Below are positions 44,726-55,150 of a DNA stretch of 64,000 nucleotides, in pieces. A program made the translations under genes and the position numbers. Origin of the DNA: Adiantum capillus-veneris (Eukaryota > Streptophyta > Polypodiopsida > Polypodiales > Pteridaceae); assembly GCA_014529385.2 (NCBI GenBank), contig CM043947.1, positions 123,206,891 to 123,270,890 of the forward strand, read 5' to 3'. Position 1 is the stretch's first letter; each line of letters opens with the position of its first letter. The notes beneath the pieces are model-generated. The model had not been told where the DNA came from. It made no database searches and was given only the letters and a program-made list of their open reading frames with translations.

Positions 44726-46035
44726 ATGGATGATGAGGAGTTTCTTTCTTCTTTGTCACCGCAGCAGAGACAGTGGTACGTGGAGCGTCATCGCTCTGGC
44801 GCATCATCGCGCGTTCCTACTCCATCCGCATCTCCCTCTCTTTCGGAGCATTCGGCGCGCTCCGAAGCTTCGGTGTCGACGAGACGAGCTTCACACTCGT
44901 CTAGACACCGGCGCTCTAGTGGTGGCAGTGGCGGTTGTTGTGCGGATTCCGCCACCGATGCCTCCACACCGCCTCGTGTTCGACGAGGCTCTTTACCCTC
45001 CCCTTCTTTGCCCGCCCCCACACCAGCCACAGCATCGCCATCTACGCCAGGTTTTGCACGGCTGACTGTTCCTAGAAGCTACACACCTCTACCTACTCCA
45101 CCAGGAGCCACCCCACTCGACACTCCTCGCTTCGGGGCCCAGACGCCGGTGGAGACACCTGACGTTCGTACCCCCATCGACATGCCACTAGAGACCCCTG
45201 CCGGGACACCCAGGTTCACGCGTCACCGGCCAGAGGGCTTGTCTTACTCCATCAACTTCAGCGACGGCATCATCATGGATGATGACGGCAAGAAGGTGAT
45301 CTCGCGCATGCGTGGTCTTTGCTCTCAGCTGTTTAGACACTACATACTAAACAAATGGAGTGAAGTACCAAGTGATTTAAAAAACAGAGTCATCAGCATA
45401 CTTCATGATGAGTTTCCCGTTCCAACACGGGATCAGCGCTTCAATGAAGACCTGATGAAGATTCGAATGCGCGAATACTGCAAACACAAGCGTTCCAAAG
45501 TGCAAAAAGCAATCAAGAATGGGTGGAACAGGCCAGATTGGCTGGCCAAAGAAGATTGGAAGAATGCGAAGAAAGCAGCGCGCGAGAATCCCGACAAGTG
45601 GAAGCAACAAAAGGATGCAGCCAGAGCGCGAGTAGAGGCAGGGAGATCGCACCACTTGGGGAGTAGTGGATTTGCATCATTTGAGGCCGATTTTGTAAGT
45701 GTTTTCACATTGCTCTTTATGTTCGATAGTTTAGGGTTTATGAGTTTTTTAATTCTAACATAATGAAATCTTTGTATGTTTTGATAGTGGTCGATGATAG
45801 GACGTGATCCCACACCGTACGAGCGCGAGTACGCAGGCAGGAAGGGCTTAAACGCCCTGATGGACATTCTCAGTTCTCGCGGCGGCATGGTTAGTATTAG
45901 GGTTTACTCTTTTTTATTTTTTGTATTGTTTTATAAATGTCGTTATATGTTTATACTTACTGAAAGCTGTCTTATTGTCTTTTTTTGCAGAATCCGACAG
46001 ATACGCCGCTTGGACGCGATGAGACGTCTGACTAG
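44726..46035 (+). CDS. TnpA-like protein, Transposase_24 (Ptta/En/Spm) family, three exons
   Basis: Exons 44726-45694, 45788-45889 and 45991-46035 join at GTAAGT...ATAG and GTTAGT...GCAG boundaries without breaking the frame: 371 residues plus stop. Residues 1-150 are Ser/Pro/Thr/Arg-rich; about 160-310 hold the conserved domain (DGKKVISRMRGLCSQLFRHY, LKNRVISILHDEFPV, RPDWLAKEDWKNAKKAA, LGSSGFASFEADF). TnpA binds subterminal repeats and works with TnpD in the nucleus. Start chosen as the ATG before DDEEFLSSL, just after a possible acceptor (GCAG, 44720-44723). No stop inside, unlike its neighbours. Confidence 0.75.
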
Positions 46036-46394
46036 ACGACGTCAGTTTAACCGTAGCTAGATAGCATTAGTTTAGGGTTTCTCATAGCTTATGTATCATG
46101 AGACGGATTTTATACGTCTTTTTGAACCATGTATATTATTACATTTGTCACCGCAGTTCCTTTTGCCAATCAATTCTTTATGCCTATGATGTTGTACAGT
46201 TGTCATTATTACATTTGCCAATCAATTCATTTTGCCTATGATGTGTACAATTGTCAATTTTGCAAACAATGCGTCTTGTGGGTGACTATTTTGGGTCTAT
46301 TATCTACCCTTGCACTTTTTTTAAAAAGTGAATCAAGTAAAATATGGTTGATGGGTGGCAGGGCATTCAATGCCCTGCCACCAAAAAAAAATTC

Positions 46395-46620
46395 TCTCGG
46401 GCGTCGCTATAACCGTCGCTATTTATGGCTCTGTAGCGTCGCTATGAGCGTCGCTATATTTTGCACTGTAAACGTCGCTATAACCGTTGCTATGAGCGTC
46501 GCTATATAGCGACGCTTATAGCGACACTCTCGTAGCGACGCTCGTAGCGACGGTTTTAGCGATGCCGGGGGTTATAAAAACCTAGTGTATTTTCGTCGCT
46601 AACAGTGTCACAAGAGCACA
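46395..46620. repeat. Right subterminal repeats of the CACTA element
   Basis: More than ten copies of GCGTCGCTA or close variants in both orientations. A 22-bp perfect palindrome at 46495-46516 consists of AGCGTCGCTAT and its complement. They mirror the left end. Confidence 0.85.
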
Positions 46621-46635
46621 CAACCTCTTGTAGTG

Positions 46636-47200
46636 AAACTCATTGTTCCAATTGCACCAAGCAAGGAGGAATGAAAAAGAAGCAATCAACAGACCAAACC
46701 ACGAAGTAGTCAATCTTCCCCATCCCCTATGACAATCAAATGCTACAAGTAGTATGCAAGGAGTCAGGCATATTTGGGTACCAAAAGCACAGCTTAAGGA
46801 TAAACCAATTCAGATATGGGTGCTTAAGGATAAGGATAAACCAATTCAGATCTGGGTGCTTAAGACTTCACCAACAAAACAAAGGCAGGTTCCAAGGGTA
46901 AAGAAATAGAGACCGCACAAGGAACCTAGCATGAAATTGGTTTGGAAGAAAAAGGAGCACTTATCCTCTCCACATACTGTAGAACATCAAAAACCCTTGA
47001 GTTAATTACTCAAGACCTGGCGCTTGCATAGCATATTGGTTTGAATTGCATTGATCTTCATAGCATGGTAGAGCCAACCACGGCTATGTATAGACACGAT
47101 TGTTCAACCCATGCATACAGTCGTCCCGGAGTACACCATCTAGGAGGGTGGAAGGGCACTAAGTACCAAGTAATTAAGGGCAATGGGAGGAAAAAGTTTG
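46636..47200 (+). other. Retroelement remnant right of the CACTA element
   Basis: Continues the protease fragment for a few codons (SLIVPIAPSKEE), then stops accumulate. A tandem duplication of about 43 bp around GGATAAACCAATTCAGAT lies at 46795-46865. No further domain seen. Confidence 0.4.
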
Positions 47201-48276
47201 ATGTTAAAGTGTGATTTTTTGCAAAATTACCTAATAATGGCCTTGTAATTCATCATCAAGGAAAAATTCACCGATAATATCTTCCTAATGAGTGTAAATA
47301 GTGTATATACTATCAAAAAATCATAAAAAATAGTCATTTTTTGGATACCTACTTTTGCAAAATTCTTGCAGAGTGAGCTACAGGAATCCGATTCGGGAAA
47401 TTTTTAAGTCTAACATAGATTTCACGGCCTAGTAGGACTAACAAGGAAATTTGATTCAGAAAGCCCCGGTATAGATATCCAAGGTAGGCTAAAACCACCT
47501 CATTTCCACTCGCAGCCTTTGTAGAAAGAGCTTTCGACTTCTTTCGCGCGACTTTTTTGGAGCCCACAGTTGACCATTTTCAGCGCCGTCTCACAAGAGA
47601 CATGAGGGGTAAGTTCTTTTCTCGTCAATGATCCGTTTTGTATGACTAGTAGCTAGTCTAAAGCCCTAAAAAAAACCCTAGAAATTGAGCAGTGCACAAA
47701 GACCTACGACCTAAAACTGAGTCCCATAGCGGCTTGCGAACTCGACCATATCATATGGGATTTTAACGATAGCATGCCCTAACATAATAGAACCTTTCTA
47801 TATCATCTGTTGACCATTCGGAAAAGGTCGAGGGGGTCCCCGGTAGAAAAGTAAGGTTTTTGGTAAATGCTAGAATTCCGACTTGACTCCACAGATGGCT
47901 CGCTTAGGAGGTCCATATACAATGTATATGATTGGTTTGGTAAATTCCATCAACTAAAGCCCTCGGAAAGCTAAAAACAGCTTGAAGGTTACAAAGCGTC
48001 CAATTCGACATATGGAGTCAAACTAACTCCAAATGAGCCAGAATTGGACACGTTGCTTCACGACTATGTTGCGGATAAGTCCAAGTCCTCAAAGTTGGCC
48101 GACCAACCCGCCTGGTAGAGTATTCATGAAAAACGGTGATTTCAAAGTCGAAAAAGCACAAAGTGATGCCAACATGACCAAACTTGACCAAATTCAATTT
48201 AGAACTTGTATTAGGTGTATGGAATATGTCTAGGTCAAAATTTTGTGAGTTTTGCAAAGAAATTGTCACTATTGTT

Positions 48277-49176
48277 GTAAATAATCGCAATTATTTACTT
48301 TTGCATCAGTTTTGCTTGGAAATTTTCACCTCACCTCATCTATTATGTGTACACGCCTATTACATGCCAAAAATCAAGTAAACCAAAATGATCACTCATT
48401 ACTTAGAAAATTGTCAAAAAACGCAAAGAAGTCTTTGCAAGCCAAATTCTTGGTTATGGACCACATTTCTTGATCTAAATCACCTTATATCTCATTTACA
48501 AGGTCTATACTATGCCTAGAACCAGTTTGTACCAAAAAATGTCAATTTTGGAAGAAAAGTTAATAATCTCGATTATTTACTTTCTGGCCAAAATTGGGAA
48601 GTTTAGATATTTTGCCATAATGCATCCAAAGTACATGATGTATTAAGCCCACTAGCCAAATTTAAACCAAAAATCAAGTATGAACCAAAATGATCACTCA
48701 TTACTTAGAAAATTGTCAAAAAACGCAAAGAAGTCTTTGCAAGCCAAATTCTTGGTTATGGACCACATTTCTTGATCTAAATCACCTTATATCTCATTTA
48801 CAAGGTCTATACTATGCCTAGAACCAGTTTGTACCAAAAAATGTCAATTTTGGAAGAAAAGTTAATAATCTCGATTATTTACTTTCTGGCCAAAATTGGG
48901 AAGTTTAGATATTTTGCCATAATGCATCCAAAGTACATGATGTATTAAGCCCACTAGCCAAATTTAAACCAATTTGGAGCTCAGAATCTCAAATTTCCTT
49001 TATATCTATTGTTTTAGAGACCTAAAGCCAAAATCTGGTACCATTTTCACCCTATGCATCCAAATGAGCCCATATTTCACTCAGAGCATGTATTTGGTAT
49101 ATATTTAAAGCCTATGAAGCCAAGTTTGAAAAAAATTGTAAAATTTCCTCAACTGTAAATAATCGTGATTATTTAC
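48277..49176. repeat. Four palindromes at ~290-bp spacing in the L leader
   Basis: 22-base sites at 48277-48298, 48559-48580, 48861-48882 and 49155-49176. Each has GTAAATAATC or GTTAATAATC followed by its near-complement GATTATTTAC. Spacing is 282, 302 and 294 bp. Sequence between sites is less conserved, apart from the recent 302-bp duplication. The same site recurs in element R. Confidence 0.85.
48368..48971. repeat. Recent 302-bp tandem duplication
   Basis: GATCACTCATTACTTAGAAA begins at 48390 and again at 48692, and the text between is almost identical, including AGCCCACTAGCCAAATTTAA at both ends. It duplicates one palindrome unit. Confidence 0.9.
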
Positions 49177-49221
49177 TTTGGTTGCAAAAATTTATTCTGA
49201 CTTCATAATTTTGTTCCTTGA

Positions 49222-50422
49222 ATGTTTTTATGCATCTTTGCTTGTTCAAAGATTGATTTGAAGCAAATTGGACCAGAATTGTCAGCATTTCAACCTAGAG
49301 GACATTTCAGAGCACTGAGCAGGATCCATGCAAGCAACGAACAGGGCCATGAAGAAGCTCAACCAGAAGGAGAAACTACAAGAACTGCCCGTTTATCAAC
49401 TAGACCCCGAGTCAGTCAAAGAAGCCAAGGCATCATACCTCTCCCGATAACAGTTAGAAGAGCATCACACTATAGTCTTCACTGACAAGTTCAAAAGTGA
49501 AGAGGAACATCAAGTAGAGTTGCAACTCCTACCCAAGGAAGTCTATGATGTAGCCGCCAGGCCAGAAACCAAAGAAGCTAACCGCAAGCTGGGACTCAGG
49601 TATTTCTATCAACGAGATCCTTGTAGAGTGGATTTTCAGAAAGCTTACAAGGTTCTATCCACAATTAAAGAAGATGGAACTGCACAAATATCTGACACCC
49701 AAGGGAACAAGGTTGAAGTGGTCATCACTAAAGAGATAGTGGCAGAGGCACTCAGACTGCCCATTGAAGGAATGACCATGCGAGCAAGAGACAGGAAGAC
49801 GGCCGGAACATTTACCAAAGAGACAGCCACGGCTACGTTCGCCGATTTAATTCACACGCAAGTGGAAGATCCAGCCCGTTTGTACCACCAGCACTTCTAG
49901 TTTTTGGCAAAAATGCCACCAAGGTACACTACGCCAAATCACGATGTGGCCACCACATTCACTCAAGTTCTCAAGTTGACAACAAGGCAATCAGTGGACC
50001 ATGTGCAGTATATCCTGACTACTTTGAAGGGCACCAAGAAGTAAGGCAAAATCACTTACTTGGGTGCACCAAAGGTCTTGACGAGAATAGCATACCATGC
50101 CATCCGCATGGCCGACAATCTATTACCTGCTCTTGACCAGAACACCTGGATATTGGCAGCACAACCCTCTCCAAGAGCTACGAGATCAGGAAAGAGAGCT
50201 TATAAATCCGATGAAGAGTCAACTGAAAGCTCACCAAAAAGGCACAGTAGCGAGAGTTCAGACAATGAAGAAAGGAGGCAATCAATTGAAGAGATGAAAA
50301 GAAAAGATGTGGCCACCCACCAAGAGGATCCAGTGAAAAAGCAAGCTCGCTTTGAGAGAAAAACACGCCTACCAGCACAGCTGAAAAGCACAAAGGAAGG
50401 ACCTAGAGAAGTGGGTTTCTAG
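49222..50422 (+). pseudogene. Element L protein, N-terminal globular part
   Basis: 49520-50422 is one frame with two stops (49898 and 50042). Segments: LGLRYFYQRDPCRVDFQKAY, KVEVVITKEIVAEALRLPI, PPRYTTPNHDVATTFTQVLK and ITYLGAPKVLTRIAYHAI. The order 'FY..., V-T...I...L.lP, ...pr..TP.H, ...LG.P..it.i' loosely recalls the putative plant transposon protein family (PF20167), but I am not sure. 49222-49485 (another frame) may be a leader exon. No protease, RT or integrase motif. Confidence 0.45.
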
Positions 50423-51376
50423 TGAACTTAAAGGCCCAAGGACAAAGCATCATACGAGAAAAGAGGCTGAAGACCCCACAAAAGCTTTAGAGAAAATGTA
50501 TCGAGAAGCTCAAGCCCTCAAGCTGAAGGAGGCAGAAGATGCGGCAAGAAAATCCAAAGAGGCGGAAGAACAGAGACAAGCTGAGGAAGCGCCTAGGAAA
50601 GAGACACACCACCAACAAGGCTACGAGTCTCCCCAAACCACTTCATCGTTTACTGATTAGAAAGACCATCCCATGCCAAGCCCACCACCATCACCTATAG
50701 GTAAATAAGTTGAGCCTGACCAAGAGGAGGCAGCCGAAGCTACCCGGGAGCCTGAACAGCAAAAGATAGATGAATCTGTACAAGAGGCTACAGCTACACA
50801 AGAGCAACAACATGGTAAAGAAGCAAATCCCTAAAAGGAAGAGAGTCCTACATAAGAAGAGACTACAAGCAAGAAAAAACCCTCTACTTTTACACAACAA
50901 TAAACAGTGAAGGCATTAACAAGGCCTCAGGAAGACAAGGAAGAACATCACCAACCCTCTACCTCCACACAGAAAGAATCAACAGCCACGACATAATAAA
51001 AGTACACACAAGAGGCTGCAGGCACATGAACTAAGATAGCAAGACAAGAGGACTAGCAGTCCAATGACGAGGTAAGACTGCAAGTTAACAAAGATGCAAG
51101 GCAGATGCAAGAAATGACAGAGAGACTCCGTTCAATAGCACTCAACCGTAGCACAAAGGCCAAAGAATTTGAGATGGTGATCGACCCTCCCCAAGGAGAG
51201 TTAGAAGATAGGATGACTATCATCACCCATCTTCAAAGGCAAGTGTAGGAGATGAAGACAGAATCTGAACAACATCAGCTAGCCTGAGATAGGAAGCAGA
51301 AAGAGATGGAGGAGTTAGGAGTTCTGGTCACAAACTATCCAATGCATGCAAAGCAAAAGACCAGCAGCTGACATAA
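50423..51376 (+). pseudogene. Element L protein, low-complexity middle part
   Basis: After a frameshift near 50410 another frame reads KALEKMYREAQALKLKEAED and KSKEAEEQRQAEEAPRKE, then Gln/Glu/Thr-rich sequence with about ten stops, mostly where CAA, CAG or CGA would be expected. The first part is likely coiled coil. The frame shifts back near 51365. Confidence 0.4.
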
Positions 51377-52632
51377 GTGACAAGTGAACTTCTTACGACA
51401 TCCCTATCATCTCAAAAATTTAAAGTGCAATTAGACGTTGCCAATGCTTCTCTACAATACTCGAAACAGGGGATAAATGATCAAGCAATCTTCTTACGGC
51501 AAATCATAGAAAATCCAACCGTGGCCTCGATCAAAGGGACTGACAAAGTATACAAGGCACTTGAAAAGAACAATAAAGATCTTGAATTGGAATTAAAGAT
51601 GGAACAATCACAATGCAGGGACCTTGCATTGATGTGGGTTCAAAGAGAAGAGGAGCTCCTAAAGGAAATAGCAGAAGTGAAGTGAGTTAACCAACTCCTT
51701 AGTGATGGGAAACCAAACACGCAAGAAGAGACAGGCACTTCAGAGCCGCCACAGATAGACATACCCTCAGTCTCATTTGCTGAGTTTGAGACTCAGTCCA
51801 TAGCAGAGCCGAGTGGTGACGAGGATTTCCAGATTCACATCACAGATGCAGACACAATGCCAATGGTCCAGCTATCAAAAGATGAAGAAGAAGCACTGAA
51901 AGAGAAGATCACCCAAGAGGTGGACGAGCAAAGGAAAACCGCAATGGATTTGGAGTTGAGAGTTTTACACTCTTTCAACGTCACTCAACTCACTCCCAGT
52001 CATATCAATGCGCAATGGCATCAATAGGCCCTGCCATACCCTCTCATCAAACTGGAATTACTACAGGTGAAAGAGAGGCTATACAAAGATATACAAGAAG
52101 ATGGCGCAGATAAAGACCACCCAAAGTGGAGGTTAAGCTAGTTGAACAAGAATCCGAGATATCTGATTCTATTCACAAGAGCACCTGCAGACCTTCAAAG
52201 AGACCCAACCTTCTATCTTGTACCCAGAGTAAGGACATGGCAAGAGCATGAAGCACTAACAAAGAAGAGGCCAACTTGGCTTAACTACCCCAGGCTGCTA
52301 GCTCCAGAGAGAGGACAAGCAACAGAGGAATAGATGATGAAAACCCTAATGGGCACCATGTCTTTCTTCAAGAGTATACCAGATATCTTGTGCGCCATGT
52401 TATATAGATCTGTAGAATGTTTCTTACCTGCATCCAAGTTTCTAATGAGTCGGAGAAAACAGGAGCCCCATGGATATCATTTTTAGAAGGTAACAAAGGC
52501 TTGTGCTACGATTTGAGTAGTCAGCCTTCAAAAGAAGTCCTTTACGGCTTCTACGACAGATGTATGTTCTTTCCATCAATATTTAATATGTTGGACTTTG
52601 AAGAAGCTTTCTACGCCGGATTCTTCTCCTGA
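51377..52632 (+). pseudogene. Element L protein, C-terminal part
   Basis: 51377-52333 returns to the frame of 49520, with scattered stops: VQLDVANASLQYSKQGINDQ, KNNKDLELELKMEQSQCRDL (coiled coil), an acidic linker, NPRYLILFTRAPADLQRDPT and KRPTWLNYPRLLAP. 52417-52632 (another frame) gives PWISFLEGNKGLCYDLSSQP and MLDFEEAFYAGFFS. No known family. The whole L protein would be about 1,000 residues and occupies the place of gag-pol. Confidence 0.4.
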
Positions 52633-52857
52633 CGAACGAAGATATTTGCACCGGTGATCAGCAACCTTAAATCCAGGTTTGTAGGCTACTCAGCGGTGGA
52701 GCTGAAGAATAAAGTGACAATGCAATTTCTACAAGTGTCCGACAAGGAAAGAAAAATCACATAGAAAAAGACACTGGACGCGCTTAAAGACCGCCTTGCC
52801 AGCCGTCAACCCGAAGACTATTTCAGTCTATAAGCTGTGTCAAGGGACGACACAGGC

Positions 52858-52871
52858 AAGGAGGGGGGGAA
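52858..52871 (+). other. Polypurine tract of element L
   Basis: AAGGAGGGGGGGAA ends exactly at the TG of the LTR, as expected for a plus-strand LTR element. Confidence 0.75.
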
Positions 52872-53331
52872 TGTTAGCAGCAAGCTAAAACAGACACCAG
52901 TTTTTGGAGTTCTCTTTGTAAAAAATTTATTATTTTGATAAATTGGGAATATTGTAACTCCTATTCTCTTGGATAAACTCTATAATTATTGAGTCGGGGC
53001 TACAAGGCCATATGCATGTGTGCTTAGGTTTTATAAACTTGTCTTAGAAGTTTCATTATGGTTGGATATCATTTCATGCTGTAATATCAGCCAATCATTA
53101 CCCAGCTTTGGTAGAACTCCAGATTATTAGTTTTGACCACCCAAAACCTTGCCTAGGTATAAAAGAGAATTTTTGTAAGTTTTTGGAAAAGAAATACACA
53201 GCGTGAGCTAACGACGCTCACTTCTCTCCTTCTCGCGCTTCCTACTCCCTCTCCGGTTGTCACATTGTGATTGCGTTTGTTGCATTGCAATCGCAGGTAA
53301 GAGCTCTACGCTTTGACGTAAGCAGTTCACA
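52872..53331 (+). repeat. LTR of element L
   Basis: Begins TGTTAGCAGCAAGC after a PPT. Contains TATAAAAG (53158-53165) and, downstream, a strong donor-like CAG|GTAAGAG (53293-53300). The right edge is placed at TTCACA before a PBS-like TGGCG. A ~110-bp relative of its first part is at 61619-61730 in reverse orientation. The exact right end is uncertain. Confidence 0.6.
53158..53165 (+). promoter_or_regulatory. LTR TATA box of element L
   Basis: TATAAAAG within the LTR, preceded by CCTAGG. The CT-rich stretch about 50-90 bp downstream fits a transcribed leader. Confidence 0.5.
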
Positions 53332-53346
53332 GTATTTTGTAGCTTT

Positions 53347-53364
53347 TGGCGTTCCCGACCCGTG
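53347..53364 (+). other. PBS-like sequence after the L LTR
   Basis: TGGCGTTCCCGACCCGTG follows the LTR at a short distance. It starts TGGCG like tRNA-Asp-type PBSs but diverges after. Its presence means the LTR has a PPT on its left and a PBS on its right. Confidence 0.4.
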
Positions 53365-53436
53365 GCCTAATTTCATCATAACTAGGAATTTACACTTTTA
53401 AAACAAAAAACTAAGCATAGGCAGGGTATTCGGGCA

Positions 53437-53775
53437 TCATTGATCTTGGAGAGTATACTTTTTGTAGTGGGATGGAACACGCATTACTTCCTTAGCATCC
53501 TCATCAGAGGTGTCCATTTCGGTCATGTATATCTCTTTTAGAGCCTTTTTCAACTCTTGATAGTTCCTTTTCCGTTCGACTCGTATCATGAGTGGTTTCT
53601 TATCATGTGGGTTTGTTTGAGTACCCTTCCTTGTATTTCTTGATGTTTGAGACATTTTTAAGTTTTTGTTTGAAGGATATCTTACCGTGATTTTGTCCTT
53701 GACACAATCATTTGCATCTATCTGCATCAGGAATTGTGTTTTATTGGAGACTAATGGCATAGGTCGTGTTTTCAC
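53437..53775 (-). pseudogene. Element R, polar segment after protease
   Basis: 112 codons rich in Lys, Asn and Asp (NYQELKKALKEIYMTEMDTS). On the coding strand of R, downstream of protease. No RT motif is reached before R ends at about 53.4 kb, so R is truncated. Confidence 0.35.
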
Positions 53776-54312
53776 AATTATGGTGTCTCTCTTCCATCTA
53801 TACCATTTTTTTCTTCTTGATTTCTGGTTTGAAAAGCTAAAAAACTTTTACTCCCCTCCTTTTAAGAGTAATTTAGCTCTTGTATGCTCTTTTTCCAACC
53901 CCGAATCTTCTAAGGTAGCTGAGTGTTCATCTAACTCATCAGTTGCATCATAGTAGAGTTCTGAAAAGACTTGTTGAGCATTCATTAAGTCCTTGTGTTC
54001 CTCATATTCATCTTCAATGTTGAGGATTCAAATCATTTGGATGGGAATTATGTCGTGGCCATCCTCATTGCAAAATTGAGTAGGCATAGACGTATTCACA
54101 CATACATCCATTGTCGCTAAAATTTGAGTCTACTCGAATGGCTCAAATAAATTATTTGGAAAGGGTTCAAGTACATAGGCTTCGTCTGTGTAGTCCCTTT
54201 CTAAGATACATTCTTCTCTTCTTAAGCTTCCATTTTCTGAAGCTCCACACATCCAAATAGGACTGTCTTTGCTTAACCAGGATGGGAGTTTAGTTTCAGC
54301 TGAAGAGACTGA

Positions 54313-54602
54313 AGGGTGAAAGCATGTTAACCTGTCGCGCTTTTTGTGCTAGTTAGCAGTTTCAAGTTAGCACATCTTCAAAAAGTTGGGCGTTCGGTAA
54401 ATTTTTTACAAATAATATCAAAATTTGTCGGAGGTTGCACATTTGGATTTCTTGTTTCAAGTGCTTTCTATTGATATATCATATGGCATAGATCTTGGAG
54501 ATGTAGCTCAAGTTATTGTACTAGTTAGCATATGTCAAAATTGTGCTAGTTAGCATTGTCCGGGACATGAAAAAGCATGAGAGGTTAACATGCTTTCACC
54601 CT
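54313..54602. mobile_element. 290-bp MITE with 21-bp perfect terminal inverted repeats
   Basis: Starts AGGGTGAAAGCATGTTAACC and ends with the exact complement (21 of 21 bases). Flanks share GA, or TGA if the ends are read one base shorter. Near each end is a TGCTAGTTAGCA-like phrase, giving nested inverted symmetry. No coding capacity. Superfamily not assignable. Confidence 0.8.
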
Positions 54603-55135
54603 GAATCAAACTCTTTGATGGGTGTTCTTAAGACATCCGCATAAGTGTGATCTTCTAGAGTTATCCTTGTTATAGATCCCACTTGCTTCAAGTATAGATA
54701 ATTGTTTCCCCAATCTTGGATAAGTTGTACCTATTGCATGAAAGGTCTTTCCGATATGATTTCATAGTTGAGTTTTTTTTTTAATTCTACTATGGAAAAA
54801 GTGTGTTGATATTAAATTCCACAAGAATTGACTATCACTTTTTCAAGCAGCCCTAACAGTCTCTCAATGTGTCCGTCAGCCAACTACAATTTCATATGAG
54901 TTTGTCTAATGGCTGGCTATCCCCAGGATTCCCAAACTACTTTAGTGTCTATGGCTATGCTAACTCCACTATCCAGTATTTTCATGGTTTCAATGTCATT
55001 ATATTTCAATGGGAGGGTGGTGTTTCCTTCTTCCCCTTCATAATATTCTCTGACTTTGTTCATGGGAACAGATTGAATTTCTTTGTTGTCCATTTCATTT
55101 CTCAATTTTTTTGAGATTAGCCCAATTATCCCCAC
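54603..55135 (-). pseudogene. Element R aspartic protease
   Basis: TLPLKYNDIETMKILDSGVS contains the D-S-G active site and is followed by IDTKVVWESWG. The reading continues in pieces beyond a stop (LADGH, LLGLLEKVIVNSCG, ERPFMQ) to about 54700, which is the usual course of a Ty3 protease ending in 'GRPFm'. Interrupted downstream by the MITE. Confidence 0.65.
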
Positions 55136-55150
55136 CCTCTTTAGGGCCTT

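Larger units (their letters stand above)
42448..46635 (+). mobile_element. CACTA (En/Spm) DNA transposon, 4.2 kb
   Basis: Starts CACTACAAGAGG and ends CCTCTTGTAGTG, a 12-bp perfect terminal inverted repeat of the CACTA type. Flanks aat and aaa fit a 3-bp duplication with one change. Subterminal regions are packed with GCGTCGCTA/TAGCGACGC repeats. Inside are the 3' part of a TnpD-like gene and an apparently intact TnpA-like gene, both plus strand. Most of the TnpD catalytic region is missing, replaced by microsatellites, so it is not autonomous but might be mobilised in trans. Confidence 0.9.
47201..49219 (+). other. Leader of element L
   Basis: About 2 kb of AT-rich sequence without coding domains, upstream of the L protein frame on the plus strand. 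Its right half is built from ~290-bp units each with the conserved palindrome (listed next). No 5' LTR matching the one at 52872 was recognised, so the left boundary is unknown. Confidence 0.45.

Noticed and set aside
44788-45888. Minus-strand frames opposite the TnpA-like gene
   Set aside because: They are the complement of a spliced, domain-bearing plus-strand gene.
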